Positions 1 through 8,957 of a stretch of 64,000 nt of DNA are shown here, one piece after another. How positions within the stretch are numbered: position 1 is the stretch's first letter; each line of letters starts with the position of its first letter. A program made the position numbers and the translations under genes. Below the pieces are notes generated by a model. It saw nothing but the letters and a program-made list of their open reading frames with translations, ran no database searches and was not told the origin of the DNA. The stretch is from Lentisphaerota bacterium (lineage in GTDB: Bacteria; Verrucomicrobiota; Lentisphaeria; Victivallales; Victivallaceae), in contig SUWL01000001.1 in the NCBI GenBank assembly GCA_015061495.1, forward strand, positions 1-64,000. The letters run 5' to 3'.

Positions 1-2185
1 TGGTGGTGTTGATGGCTTTGCCGCCGCCGTTGACGGTAACTTTTCCTCCGGAAGAAACGAGAGTATTTTCCGCTTTGCCGTTCTGATAGACGGTGACACC
101 GCCTAAAACGGTGGCACTGCTGGCAGTTCCACCGCCGTAAACGTGGATCGAACCGCTCTTTTGAATCAGGGATTTGACCATTTTTCCTCCGGCATAGATG
201 AAACTCAAACCGTTGGAATTGACCGTTACATTATTGGCTGAAGCGGCATTGGAAACGTAGAATCTTCCGTAACCGTTGACCGTGGCATTATTGGCATGAC
301 CGCCATAGTAGAGGTGTATCCAACCGCCGCTGGAAACGGTGGCAGTTTCCATTTTACCACCGGATGAAACAAAGACCAGACCGCCGTGGGAAACGACCGT
401 GTTGCTCGCCACTCCGCCACTGGAAATGTAGGTTTTCCCGAAACGGATGATACCGTTGTTGAGCTTTGCCCCTTTATCGACATAGAGCTGCCCCATATAG
501 TAAACCGTCGCGCCATTTGCCACTCCGCCACTGTAAACATACATTGAGCAGTAGTTATCCACGATGGTGTTGTTAGCCACCCCGCCGGAGGAGATGAACA
601 TCTGGTTGTTGCCGCCGGAAACCAGGTGGACTCCATTTACATCGGTGCCGGATGAGGTACAAATACCGTTACTGCAGATGAAAACCCGCGGAATTATGCT
701 GATATCCAACTGCAGATTGCCATTGGATTTATTCAGGGAGTAAACATTGTTTCCAATGGTCGTTTCTCCGGAATTGACGGTAAGATATCCGGTCGTTCCA
801 ACTCCGGAACTGATGGAAAATGTTGTACCGTACAACTCTCCGGCATTTTCAGCAAGTTTATAAGTTCCAGGAGATTGTTTGGCTGTGACAGTAATTGTGA
901 AATTCCGGCAATCGGTCAGGTAAAGGTTGTTTACCAGATAATCTCCGCCGGGATTTCTGTTGACAAGATCAAATTCTATTGTGTTGATATTTGCCCTGCC
1001 GCCATTTTGGATGTCAAGTGTCCCCCGGTGGACATTTGCAGAGATATAACCGCCGGAATAAACGGTCGTATTGGCGGCTGTCCCATTGTAAACAATTACT
1101 GCGGCACCTGAATGCACGAATGTGTTGCTGAGTGTGCCATTGTCAAGTACTTGAAGATACCCGCCGCTGGAAATAGTAACGTTTTGTACTCTGCCGCCGG
1201 AAATTTCCATAATACTGGAACCGGTCATATTTATATTATTGGCTCTGCCGCCGGAAAATACCATCATTTCATTATTTTTCATCCTGATATTTTCAGCTCT
1301 GCCGCCGTTATATATGTCGATGAGACTTTTTTCCCCATCCAAGGTGAAATCAGCCAGATGACCATTGCTGATATTGACTGCAGTTCCGTTGCTGGTTGCC
1401 TGCAAAGTGGTTTTGCTGGCGAGGGAAATTTCAAAGATCGTTCCTTTTTCAGCGGTAATGCCGGTGGCAGATGCTCCGACGGTCAGGGCCAATGTGCTGC
1501 TGTCCCGGAAAGATGCCCCTTTGACCGTTGCTCCGTGATAGATCCACAGCTCGCCGCCGTTGACCGTGGTATCAAGTGCTGAACCGCCGCTGTAAACGAA
1601 CATCATGCACTCATCATCAAATGTTCCATTTTTTCCGATGGTCATATTGCGGGCGGTTCCTCCGCTCATAACCACGATGGAATCATCATAACTGGCGACG
1701 GTTTTGCCGGACATGGTCTGCGCATGGGAAGTCAAAACCCGGTTGGAACCGAAATAAACCCCGCTGTACGAAGAAAGAAATGTTACATGTGCACCGCTTT
1801 CAACGGAAACAAAGCCTTCGCCGGGAGTCCAGGCGACATTGTATGCTGTTCCGCCGCTCTCCAGCCAGAGCATTCCGCCCGGATTGACAGTGACTCCGCT
1901 TGCGGTGCAACCGGCTTCCACGCCTAATTCGCCGCCATAGCTGACGGTCGTGTTTTTGGCAATACCGCCGCTTTCAAGTTCAACACAACCACCATTTCTC
2001 ACAGTGGTATTATATATAGTTCCGCTGCCTTTGATCTTAAGCTCTCCATCTTCACCAACAATGGTATCGCTGGCGATGCCGCCTGAATAGATTGTCATTT
2101 CACAGTCATCTTTCAGTATCGTACCGGTGAAGTAATTGCCGCTGGATATGATTTCTCCATTGGAACTTAATATGATCGGTGTCAT
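1..2185 (-). CDS. AIDA-type repeat (autotransporter passenger-like strand-loop-strand) adhesin-like protein, partial; C-terminus lies beyond the left edge
   Basis: Manual minus-strand translation from ATG at 2185 (SD AAGGAG upstream): MTPIILSSNGEIISSGNYFTGTILKDDCEMTIYSGGIASDTIVGEDGELKIKGSGTIYNTTVRNGGCVELESGGIAKNTTVSYGG... No stop in this frame down to base 2 (about 728 codons). Approx. 19-aa SGG-A-NTTV-GG repeats throughout. Not in the supplied ORF track. Confidence 0.85.
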   Translation of the reverse strand, partial: MTPIILSSNGEIISSGNYFTGTILKDDCEMTIYSGGIASDTIVGEDGELKIKGSGTIYNTTVRNGGCVELESGGIAKNTTVSYGGELGVEAGCTASGVTVNPGGMLWLESGGTAYNVAWTPGEGFVSVESGAHVTFLSSYSGVYFGSNRVLTSHAQTMSGKTVASYDDSIVVMSGGTARNMTIGKNGTFDDECMMFVYSGGSALDTTVNGGELWIYHGATVKGASFRDSSTLALTVGASATGITAEKGTIFEISLASKTTLQATSNGTAVNISNGHLADFTLDGEKSLIDIYNGGRAENIRMKNNEMMVFSGGRANNINMTGSSIMEISGGRVQNVTISSGGYLQVLDNGTLSNTFVHSGAAVIVYNGTAANTTVYSGGYISANVHRGTLDIQNGGRANINTIEFDLVNRNPGGDYLVNNLYLTDCRNFTITVTAKQSPGTYKLAENAGELYGTTFSISSGVGTTGYLTVNSGETTIGNNVYSLNKSNGNLQLDISIIPRVFICSNGICTSSGTDVNGVHLVSGGNNQMFISSGGVANNTIVDNYCSMYVYSGGVANGATVYYMGQLYVDKGAKLNNGIIRFGKTYISSGGVASNTVVSHGGLVFVSSGGKMETATVSSGGWIHLYYGGHANNATVNGYGRFYVSNAASANNVTVNSNGLSFIYAGGKMVKSLIQKSGSIHVYGGGTASSATVLGGVTVYQNGKAENTLVSSGGKVTVNGGGKAINTT

Positions 2186-2221
2186 AAAAATACTCCTTGT
2201 TTATGTGAAGATGTTTGACCG

Positions 2222-4387
2222 TCAGGTGCCGGAATCAAAAGTGAAACGGTCGGATTGGGAAATTATGCCGCTGTTGGCGTAATTTTCCATACAGCGCGCC
2301 ATGGTGATCATGCCGTCTTTTGCGGAACTTTCGATCACCGAAGCCAGCTGATGGGTTTTGCTGTCGCGGATCAGCGCTTTGACCGGCATGGTGCCGACCA
2401 TGACTTCAAATGCCGCCACCCGTTTGCCGGGGAGATCCTGCCGCGGAATGAGCCGCTGGGCAGCCACCGCCAGAATACATCCGGCAAATTGGTTGCGGAT
2501 CTGTGCCTGCTGGTTCGCCGGGAATGAGTCGATGATCCGTTCCACGGTCTGGCAGGTGTTGTTGGCATGCAGTGTGCCGAGGACGAGGTGTCCGGTTTCA
2601 GCCGCCGAAATTGCCGCTGAAATCGTTTCAAGATCCCGTAATTCTCCGACCATGATAATGTCCGGTGCCTGGCGCAGTGCGCTGCGGATGCCTTCATGGA
2701 ATGAAAGCGCATCGATACCGATTTCCCGCTGCTCGATAATCGCCCGGTTATGGTTGTAGACATATTCTATGGGATCTTCGATGGTGACTATATGGCGGGA
2801 TTCCAACTGGTTGACCTGATCCAGCAAACTGGCAAGCGTGGTGGATTTGCCGCTTCCGGTCGGACCGGTCACCAGGATAAGCCCCTGTTTTTTGCGCATC
2901 AGCGCAGAGAGGACCGGTGGAATCCCCAACTCCTGTGGAGACGGGATCACTTCCTGAATCAATCTGCCAACCAGAGCGACGGTGCCGCGCTGAAAAAACG
3001 CATTGATACGGAAACGTTTGTTGATTGAAGCATCAATTTTTACCGAAATTGCAAAATCGATGTTCCGCTTCTCTTCCAAAGCGACACGCTGACGCCTGGT
3101 AAGCAGACTGTAGACCAGCCGTTGGGTGTCAGCTCCGGATAAAGGCGGCAGATCCAAAGATGAAAATTGACCGTTGATACGCAGCTGCGGCGGGACACCG
3201 GTGGTGATGAGCAGATCGCTTGCTTCAGTCCGGATCGCCGATTTGAACAGATCTTTCATATCAATTTCGGAAATTGTTTTGGTAAGCGTGCCGTCCGGTT
3301 TGACGCTGGAATTTGCCGATTGCGACAAGCCCCGTTTCATCATGTGCAGTTCATCCGGCGAATCGGTAGATTCCAGTGCGGTTTCCCAGGTGATGATGCC
3401 ATTCCGGAACAATTCGATCAGACTGGAGTTGAATGTTTTCATGCCGAAATTGCTTCCGGCACGCATAAGTTGTTCCAGTTCAGTGAAATTCTGTTCGGAT
3501 ATCTGCCTTTTTACTGAAGCTGTGCCGATCAGAATATCCAGCGCCGGGATCATACTGTCGCCATTGACCACCGGAACCAGCCGCTGGGCGATGACGGCTT
3601 CCAGTACGACCGCAATGCTTCCTGCGGTGACTTCCCGCTGCTGTTCCGGGAAAAGTTCCAGCATACGTTCAACTGCGCTTGAGGCATCGGACGTGTGCAT
3701 GGTACTGATCACCAGATGTCCGGTCAGAGCGGCGGAAATCGCCGCATTGACGGTTTCCGCATCCCGGATCTCTCCGATGACGATGACATCGGGGTTTTCC
3801 CGCATAGCGTAGCGCATCGCTTCGATAAAACCTCCGGCAGTATTGCTCAAATCCCGCTGGGAGATCAGAGACATTTTATCTTCATGGGTGAATTCGATGG
3901 GATCTTCCAGAGTCAGGATATGCTTGTCCATCGTTTGGTTGATGCAGTTGATTATCGCACTCATGGTCGATGATTTACCGCTGCCGGTGGTGCCGGTGAT
4001 GATGACCATGCCCCGCTGGAGAGCGGAAATTTTTTTCATGGTGTCTGCCGGCAGATGGAGTGACTCAAAGGTACATGAACTGCCTTCCCGGATCAGCCGG
4101 GCAACCAGTCCCGGACCGTTGACCGATTCGAGGAAATTGATGCGGAAGCGGCGGTTGTCAATGGCAAATGAGCAGTCGTAACTGCCGGATAACTCATATT
4201 TTTCCCGGGCGGCTGGTGTCAGACACTCATTGCGGAATGCTTCCAGATCGGCAGTTTCCACCGGCGGCACGTTATTTGCTCTGGAAATAATTCCATTGAC
4301 CCGGAAACTGGGCACTTTGCCGCTGTTTACGAACATATCGGAAGCGCCGAATTTGATCGCCGCATTGAAAAATTTTTTGATGTCCAT
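2222..4387 (-). CDS. Tandem-fused PilT-type twitching ATPase (two complete PilT/GspE-family domains)
   Basis: Two Walker A motifs (GTTGSGKSS, GPTGSGKST), two GEIRD/GELRD boxes, two N-terminal ASDM/ASDL segments. ORF opens at a TTG (4402); the ATG at 4387 has a GGAG upstream. Confidence 0.9.
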   Translation of the reverse strand: MDIKKFFNAAIKFGASDMFVNSGKVPSFRVNGIISRANNVPPVETADLEAFRNECLTPAAREKYELSGSYDCSFAIDNRRFRINFLESVNGPGLVARLIREGSSCTFESLHLPADTMKKISALQRGMVIITGTTGSGKSSTMSAIINCINQTMDKHILTLEDPIEFTHEDKMSLISQRDLSNTAGGFIEAMRYAMRENPDVIVIGEIRDAETVNAAISAALTGHLVISTMHTSDASSAVERMLELFPEQQREVTAGSIAVVLEAVIAQRLVPVVNGDSMIPALDILIGTASVKRQISEQNFTELEQLMRAGSNFGMKTFNSSLIELFRNGIITWETALESTDSPDELHMMKRGLSQSANSSVKPDGTLTKTISEIDMKDLFKSAIRTEASDLLITTGVPPQLRINGQFSSLDLPPLSGADTQRLVYSLLTRRQRVALEEKRNIDFAISVKIDASINKRFRINAFFQRGTVALVGRLIQEVIPSPQELGIPPVLSALMRKKQGLILVTGPTGSGKSTTLASLLDQVNQLESRHIVTIEDPIEYVYNHNRAIIEQREIGIDALSFHEGIRSALRQAPDIIMVGELRDLETISAAISAAETGHLVLGTLHANNTCQTVERIIDSFPANQQAQIRNQFAGCILAVAAQRLIPRQDLPGKRVAAFEVMVGTMPVKALIRDSKTHQLASVIESSAKDGMITMARCMENYANSGIISQSDRFTFDSGT

Positions 4388-4473
4388 GAGATTTTTCTCC
4401 AATGTAAAACTGTTTATAATTCAATTTAGCACGTTGGAGGTGAATTTTCAAATCCATGTTTATCTGAAAGTAT

Positions 4474-4510
4474 AAAAAACGCACTCTTCCAGTCAGAAAG
4501 AGTGCGTTGA
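4474..4510 (-). terminator. Rho-independent terminator downstream of pta
   Basis: On minus strand AACGCACTCTT...AAGAGTGCGTT stem followed by TTTT. Confidence 0.8.
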
Positions 4511-4533
4511 GTCGGCAAATGGATCAATGTGTG

Positions 4534-5541
4534 TCAGAGAGTCTGGCAGACGGTGATAACGATTTCGCCGTAAATGTCTTCAGCGGAGCATCCGCGGGAG
4601 AGGTCATTGAGCGGAATCGCCAGACCCTGCAGCACCGGGCCGTAAGCCTGTGCATGGGCAAGACGCTGAACCAGTTTGTAGGCGATATTTCCGGCATTGA
4701 GATCGGGGAAGATCAGAATGTTGGCAGCGCCGGCAAGCGGGCTGTCCGGAGCTTTGGCTTTGGCAACCGAGGGAACGATCGCGGCATCAGCCTGAATTTC
4801 TCCGTCACAGAGGATATCCAATCCTTCCGCAGCGACTTTGTCGGCGAATTTTTTGGCGGCGGCGGTGATTTTTTCCAGAATTTCGTTCTGGGCACTGCCT
4901 TTGGTGGAGAAGGAGAGGAACGCGACTTTCGGCTGTTTGCCGATCAGGGCGCGATAGGTATTGCTGGTAGCCATGGCGATGTCCACGAGCATATCAGCAT
5001 CGGGATTGGGGTTGACACCGCAATCTGCGAACATCAGCACATCATCACCGGCGGGGCTGGGGGAGGCGAGATCCATGACGAAACAGCTGCTGGCACTCTT
5101 GATGCCGGGGGCAGTACCGATGCAGTGAAATGCCGCACGGAGCATGTCCGCTGTGGATGCGATACTTCCGGCAACCAGACCGTCGGCGAGTTTGTTTTTG
5201 CACATCATGGCGGCGAAGTAGATGCGGCTGGAAACCATGGCGAGAGCCTTTTCCGGGGTGACGCCTTTGGCTTTGCGCATTTCATACATCTGGTCGGCGA
5301 ATTGCTGGAGCAATTCACTTGCCATGTAATCAAGAGTTTCAAATTTGCGTTCGGTGACACCGGCTTCTTTGCAGGCGGCGGCAATTTCCGCTTCAGTACC
5401 CAGCACGATGATTTTTTTGACGACTTTTTCATCGACGGCTTTGTTGGCGGCGATGACGACCCGGGGATCCTGACCCTCGGGGAGGACGATGGTGCGCTCA
5501 ACGCTGCGGGCGCGTTCTGCGAATCTGTCAATAGCGGACAT
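4534..5541 (-). CDS. pta: Phosphate acetyltransferase
   Basis: MSAIDRFAERARSVERTIVLPEGQDPRVVIAANKA; adjacent to ackA. Confidence 0.95.
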   Translation of the reverse strand: MSAIDRFAERARSVERTIVLPEGQDPRVVIAANKAVDEKVVKKIIVLGTEAEIAAACKEAGVTERKFETLDYMASELLQQFADQMYEMRKAKGVTPEKALAMVSSRIYFAAMMCKNKLADGLVAGSIASTADMLRAAFHCIGTAPGIKSASSCFVMDLASPSPAGDDVLMFADCGVNPNPDADMLVDIAMATSNTYRALIGKQPKVAFLSFSTKGSAQNEILEKITAAAKKFADKVAAEGLDILCDGEIQADAAIVPSVAKAKAPDSPLAGAANILIFPDLNAGNIAYKLVQRLAHAQAYGPVLQGLAIPLNDLSRGCSAEDIYGEIVITVCQTL

Positions 5542-5558
5542 GATTTTTTTCCTTTATA

Positions 5559-6761
5559 TTATTTGTCAAAGACGATTTTTTTGGTGGTCAGGGCGATCAT
5601 TTTTTCCTCATCGGTAGGCATGACGATCGCTTTGAGTTTGCTGTCGGCCGTGGAAATGATGCCTTTTTTGCCGAAACAGGCTTCGTTGGCAGCGGTATCC
5701 GGATAGATGCCGATCGGAGCGAGCTGTTTCAGGATCTGCTCACGGGTGTTGACTGAAAATTCACCGATACCGCCGGTGAAAACGATCGCATCGGTATTGC
5801 CGACCATCAGGAAGTAGCTGCCGATGTATTTGACGATGCGGCGGACGAACATTTTGATTGCCAGAGCAGCGCGTTCATTCCCGGCAGCAGCGGCAGCTTC
5901 CATATCCCGCATATCACCGGTACCGATACCGCCGACACCGAAAAGACCGGATTTCTTGTTGAGGATATTGTCAACGTCGCGGGGGGAGGCGCCCAGTTCG
6001 ATCATGCGGATGACGGCGGCGGGGTCCATATCACCGGAACGGGTCCCCATCATCAGACCTTCAAGCGGGGTGAGTCCCATGGTGGTATCTACGACTTTGC
6101 CGTTTTTGATCGCCGCCATGCTGCAGCCGTTGCCCAGATGGCAGGTGATGATATTGGTATCTTCGACCTTTTTGCCGAGGAATTCGGCAGTGGCGAGAGT
6201 CACATAATGATGGCTGGTGCCGTGGAAACCGTATTTGCGGATGCCGTGTTCTTTGTAATATTCATAAGGAATGGCATAGAGGTATGCTTCGGGGGGCATG
6301 GTCTGGTGGAACTGAGTATCGAATACCGCCACATTGGGGACACCGGGGATCGCTTTTTCGCATGCTTCGATACCGGAAAGGTTGGCGGGGTTGTGGAGGG
6401 GGCCCAGAGGGAAGCACTCGCGGATGATCGCTTTAACGTTGTCGTCAACGACCATGGGCAGGGTGATTTTTTCGCCGCCGTGAAGCACGCGGTGACCGAC
6501 TGCGCCGATTTCGGAAAGGGATTTGATCACTCCGCATTCGGGATCGACCAGTTTTTTGCAGATTTCAGTGAATGCTCCGACGTGATCAGCCACCGGGATC
6601 TCCTGGGACAGCTGGAAGCCGTCCGGGCGTTTGTAAACCAGATTGGGGTTGCTGCTGCCCAGACGTTCAAAAACGCCTTTGGCGAGAACTGTTTCATTGT
6701 CCATTTCGAACAGCGTGAATTTCATTGAGCTGCTGCCGGCATTGACGACCAAAATTTTCAT
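5559..6761 (-). CDS. ackA: Acetate kinase
   Basis: MKILVVNAGSSSMKFTLFEM; GHRVLHGGEK; FHGTSHHYV; GGIGE. Confidence 0.97.
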   Translation of the reverse strand: MKILVVNAGSSSMKFTLFEMDNETVLAKGVFERLGSSNPNLVYKRPDGFQLSQEIPVADHVGAFTEICKKLVDPECGVIKSLSEIGAVGHRVLHGGEKITLPMVVDDNVKAIIRECFPLGPLHNPANLSGIEACEKAIPGVPNVAVFDTQFHQTMPPEAYLYAIPYEYYKEHGIRKYGFHGTSHHYVTLATAEFLGKKVEDTNIITCHLGNGCSMAAIKNGKVVDTTMGLTPLEGLMMGTRSGDMDPAAVIRMIELGASPRDVDNILNKKSGLFGVGGIGTGDMRDMEAAAAAGNERAALAIKMFVRRIVKYIGSYFLMVGNTDAIVFTGGIGEFSVNTREQILKQLAPIGIYPDTAANEACFGKKGIISTADSKLKAIVMPTDEEKMIALTTKKIVFDK

Positions 6762-6912
6762 AACCTGAAATCCTTCTTTTAGTGGTTGAAAACTGTCTGA
6801 ATCTTAATCTGATTAATATACACCAACTTTATGAAAATTTCCAGAAAAAAACATTTTTTTTCAGAAAATCCGGAAAAATTCAAAAAAAAATGAAATTTTT
6901 TGTGAAAAACAG

Positions 6913-6941
6913 TTGCAAAATAGGTGATTGTGTGGTAAAAT
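6913..6941 (+). promoter_or_regulatory. Sigma70-like promoter of the mraZ/dcw cluster
   Basis: TTGCAA (6913-6918), 17-bp spacer, TAAAAT (6936-6941). Confidence 0.6.
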
Positions 6942-6975
6942 AGGTATCGATAGGATTGAAAAGGAGTAAAAAGGA
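6921..6975 (+). promoter_or_regulatory. 10-bp-phased AGG-type direct repeats upstream of mraZ; candidate MraZ operator
   Basis: taGGtgattg / tgtGGtaaaa / taGGtatcga / taGGattgaa / aaGGagtaaa / aaGGaatg; GG at 6923, 6934, 6943, 6953, 6963, 6973. Confidence 0.45.
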
Positions 6976-7485
6976 ATGCCATCGTCAATAACAGGAAATC
7001 TTTTTCCCGGACTTTTTGTCGGGAATTACGACCATGTGCTTGATGCACAGGGGCGGGTTTCTTTGCCCAGTGACTGGCGGAGCAAGGATCAGGAAACCGA
7101 ACTGGTGATGATCCCGACCCGTGACCAGGCGCTGCTGCTGCTGCCGATGGCGACATTTATGGAATTTGTGAGCAAAGCCGGAAAAATGGCGATTGCCAAT
7201 CCTAAAATGCAGATGGCACTTGCTTATCTCGGTTCGGCATCCCGCCGCTGCCGTTGCGACAAACAGGGACGAATGGCGCTGGATCGGGAAAAATTGGACT
7301 CTATCGGGGTCAAAAAGAATCTGAAACTGATCGGTGCGGTTACTCATATAAGGATATGCGCACCGGAAAATTGGAAAATGCCGGATAATCCGGATGATTA
7401 TCTCAACGAGATCCAGCAGGTCAGTGACGGTACCGACGGACTGGATGCTTTGGGCGGTTTGCTGCAGGGGATCTGGAACAAATGA
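6976..7485 (+). CDS. mraZ: Transcriptional regulator MraZ
   Basis: LFVGNYDHVLDAQGRVSLPSDWR; GSASRRCRCDKQGRMALD; immediately upstream of rsmH. Confidence 0.9.
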   Translation: MPSSITGNLFPGLFVGNYDHVLDAQGRVSLPSDWRSKDQETELVMIPTRDQALLLLPMATFMEFVSKAGKMAIANPKMQMALAYLGSASRRCRCDKQGRMALDREKLDSIGVKKNLKLIGAVTHIRICAPENWKMPDNPDDYLNEIQQVSDGTDGLDALGGLLQGIWNK

Positions 7486-8429
7486 AAGAAGCTGTGACAT
7501 TCAACCATATTCCGGTGCTGAAAGATGCAGTGCTTGAATATCTTTCATTTGATCCGGGACGTCCGCTGCGGATGCTTGACGGTACGGTCGGCGGCGGCGG
7601 GCACAGTGCGCTGCTGTTGGCAAGGTATCCGAAAATGGAATTGCTGGGCATCGACCGGGATGATATGGCTCTGGCGGCGGCAAAGAAAAATTTGAGTTTT
7701 GCCGGAAACCGGGTGACACTGGTTCGCGGCTGCTATGCGGAACTGGCGGCGATTGCTGTGGAACACGGTTGGGATCAGCTGGATGGCGTACTGCTGGATA
7801 TCGGAGTATCTTCTCCACAGCTGGATCTGCCGGAACGGGGTTTTTCGTGGCGCAGTGATGCGGTGCTGGATATGCGCATGGATCGCCGTTCGGAGTTGAC
7901 TGCCGGCAGATGGCTGAACCGGACGAGTGAAGCGGAAATGGCGCGGGTGTTCCGGGAATACGGCGAGATCCGCCGGGCGGGGGCTTTGGCAAAAAAAGCG
8001 GTTGAAATGCGTGAAAAAAAGCCATTCGCCATGACTTCGGATCTGGTGGAACTCTCTGATGCGGTGCTGGGCAGAGCCAAGCCGGGACAGCTGCCGCATC
8101 CGACACTGGTTTTCCAGGCAGTGAGGATCGCCGTCAATGATGAGTTGAAACAGTTGGAAACCGGTTTGAAATCGGCGGTATCCATGCTTGATGCCGGCGG
8201 CAGGATCGCGGTGATAAGTTTTCATTCGTTGGAAGACCGGATCGTGAAAAACTATTTCCGCCGGGAAAGCAGCAGTTGTATTTGTCCTCCGGGATTGCCG
8301 GTTTGCTGCTGCGGGCATGAACCGCTGCTTAAACTGCTGACCCGCCATGCAGTGGCGGCAGATGAGAATGAGCGAAAAGAGAACAGCCGCAGCGCATGTG
8401 CAAAATTGCGGGCAGCGGAAAAAATTTAG
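7482..8429 (+). CDS. rsmH: 16S rRNA (cytosine-1402-N4)-methyltransferase
   Basis: HIPVLKDAVLEYL; DGTVGGGGHS; LLDIGVSSPQLD; RGFSWRSDAVLDMRMD. Confidence 0.97.
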   Translation: MKEAVTFNHIPVLKDAVLEYLSFDPGRPLRMLDGTVGGGGHSALLLARYPKMELLGIDRDDMALAAAKKNLSFAGNRVTLVRGCYAELAAIAVEHGWDQLDGVLLDIGVSSPQLDLPERGFSWRSDAVLDMRMDRRSELTAGRWLNRTSEAEMARVFREYGEIRRAGALAKKAVEMREKKPFAMTSDLVELSDAVLGRAKPGQLPHPTLVFQAVRIAVNDELKQLETGLKSAVSMLDAGGRIAVISFHSLEDRIVKNYFRRESSSCICPPGLPVCCCGHEPLLKLLTRHAVAADENERKENSRSACAKLRAAEKI

Positions 8430-8432
8430 TGG

Positions 8433-8453
8433 AATAATATAATATAATATAAT
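8433..8453. repeat. Pentanucleotide AATAT tandem repeat in the rsmH-ftsL gap
   Basis: aataatataatataatataat; creates three overlapping TATAAT hexamers at 8438, 8443 and 8448. Confidence 0.8.
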
Positions 8454-8483
8454 TTATAACAATATACACGGGAACGTCAAATC

Positions 8484-8957
8484 ATGTTGAATATCCGTCC
8501 GGGGCAAACCAGAAGACAGACAGGAAAAGTGAAGTCCGCTGATATCGGCGGCGGATGGGATGCATTGTGCAGTTTGATCACCAGAATGATCAGTTTCGCA
8601 GTTGTGATCCTGATCATCGCTGCTCTTTTTCACACCTATATCAAACTGGATCAGGAAATCAACTCCACAAAAGAAGAGATCAGCCGGATTGATGCCAATA
8701 TTGTTTCCATGAAACGGGATATTGAAACCCAGGATATGCGCTTGGCGGGTTTTTCCACCCGGGAATACATTGAAAGGCAGATCGCTCATTTCAACTTGCC
8801 GCTGGTTGAATTGCGCCAGGATCAGCAGATCCGGGTCAAAGTTTTCAACGATGCCCAGTTGGCAAAAATCTATTCGCCGCGCAACCGGATGCGCCAGAGT
8901 GCATCCGTCAGCCGTCCGCTTGGTAAGAACCAGTCCCGCAGAGGCTTCAGACGATGA
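8484..8957 (+). CDS. FtsL-like small single-TM cell-division protein
   Basis: Single TM (FAVVILIIAALFHTYI) followed by coiled coil; position between rsmH and ftsI. Confidence 0.6.
   Translation: MLNIRPGQTRRQTGKVKSADIGGGWDALCSLITRMISFAVVILIIAALFHTYIKLDQEINSTKEEISRIDANIVSMKRDIETQDMRLAGFSTREYIERQIAHFNLPLVELRQDQQIRVKVFNDAQLAKIYSPRNRMRQSASVSRPLGKNQSRRGFRR

Noticed and set aside
226-636. 136-aa minus-strand ORF in the track
   Set aside because: Out of frame with the long AIDA-repeat ORF covering the same DNA; composition is a frameshifted shadow of the repeats.
875-1927. Plus-strand ORFs 875-1111, 1112-1582 and 1724-1927
   Set aside because: Antisense shadows of the AIDA-repeat CDS; no recognisable domains.
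4507-5706. 399-aa plus-strand ORF opposite pta/ackA
   Set aside because: Low-complexity Gly/Asp/Phe-rich antisense ORF over clearly conserved pta; codon-bias shadow.
6841-6905. Poly-A/poly-T runs upstream of mraZ as a terminator for ackA or an ncRNA
   Set aside because: A/T-rich palindromic-looking stretch (cagaaaaaaacattttttttcag) lies 5' of both divergent genes, so a terminator role makes little sense; more likely promoter-upstream A/T tract DNA.
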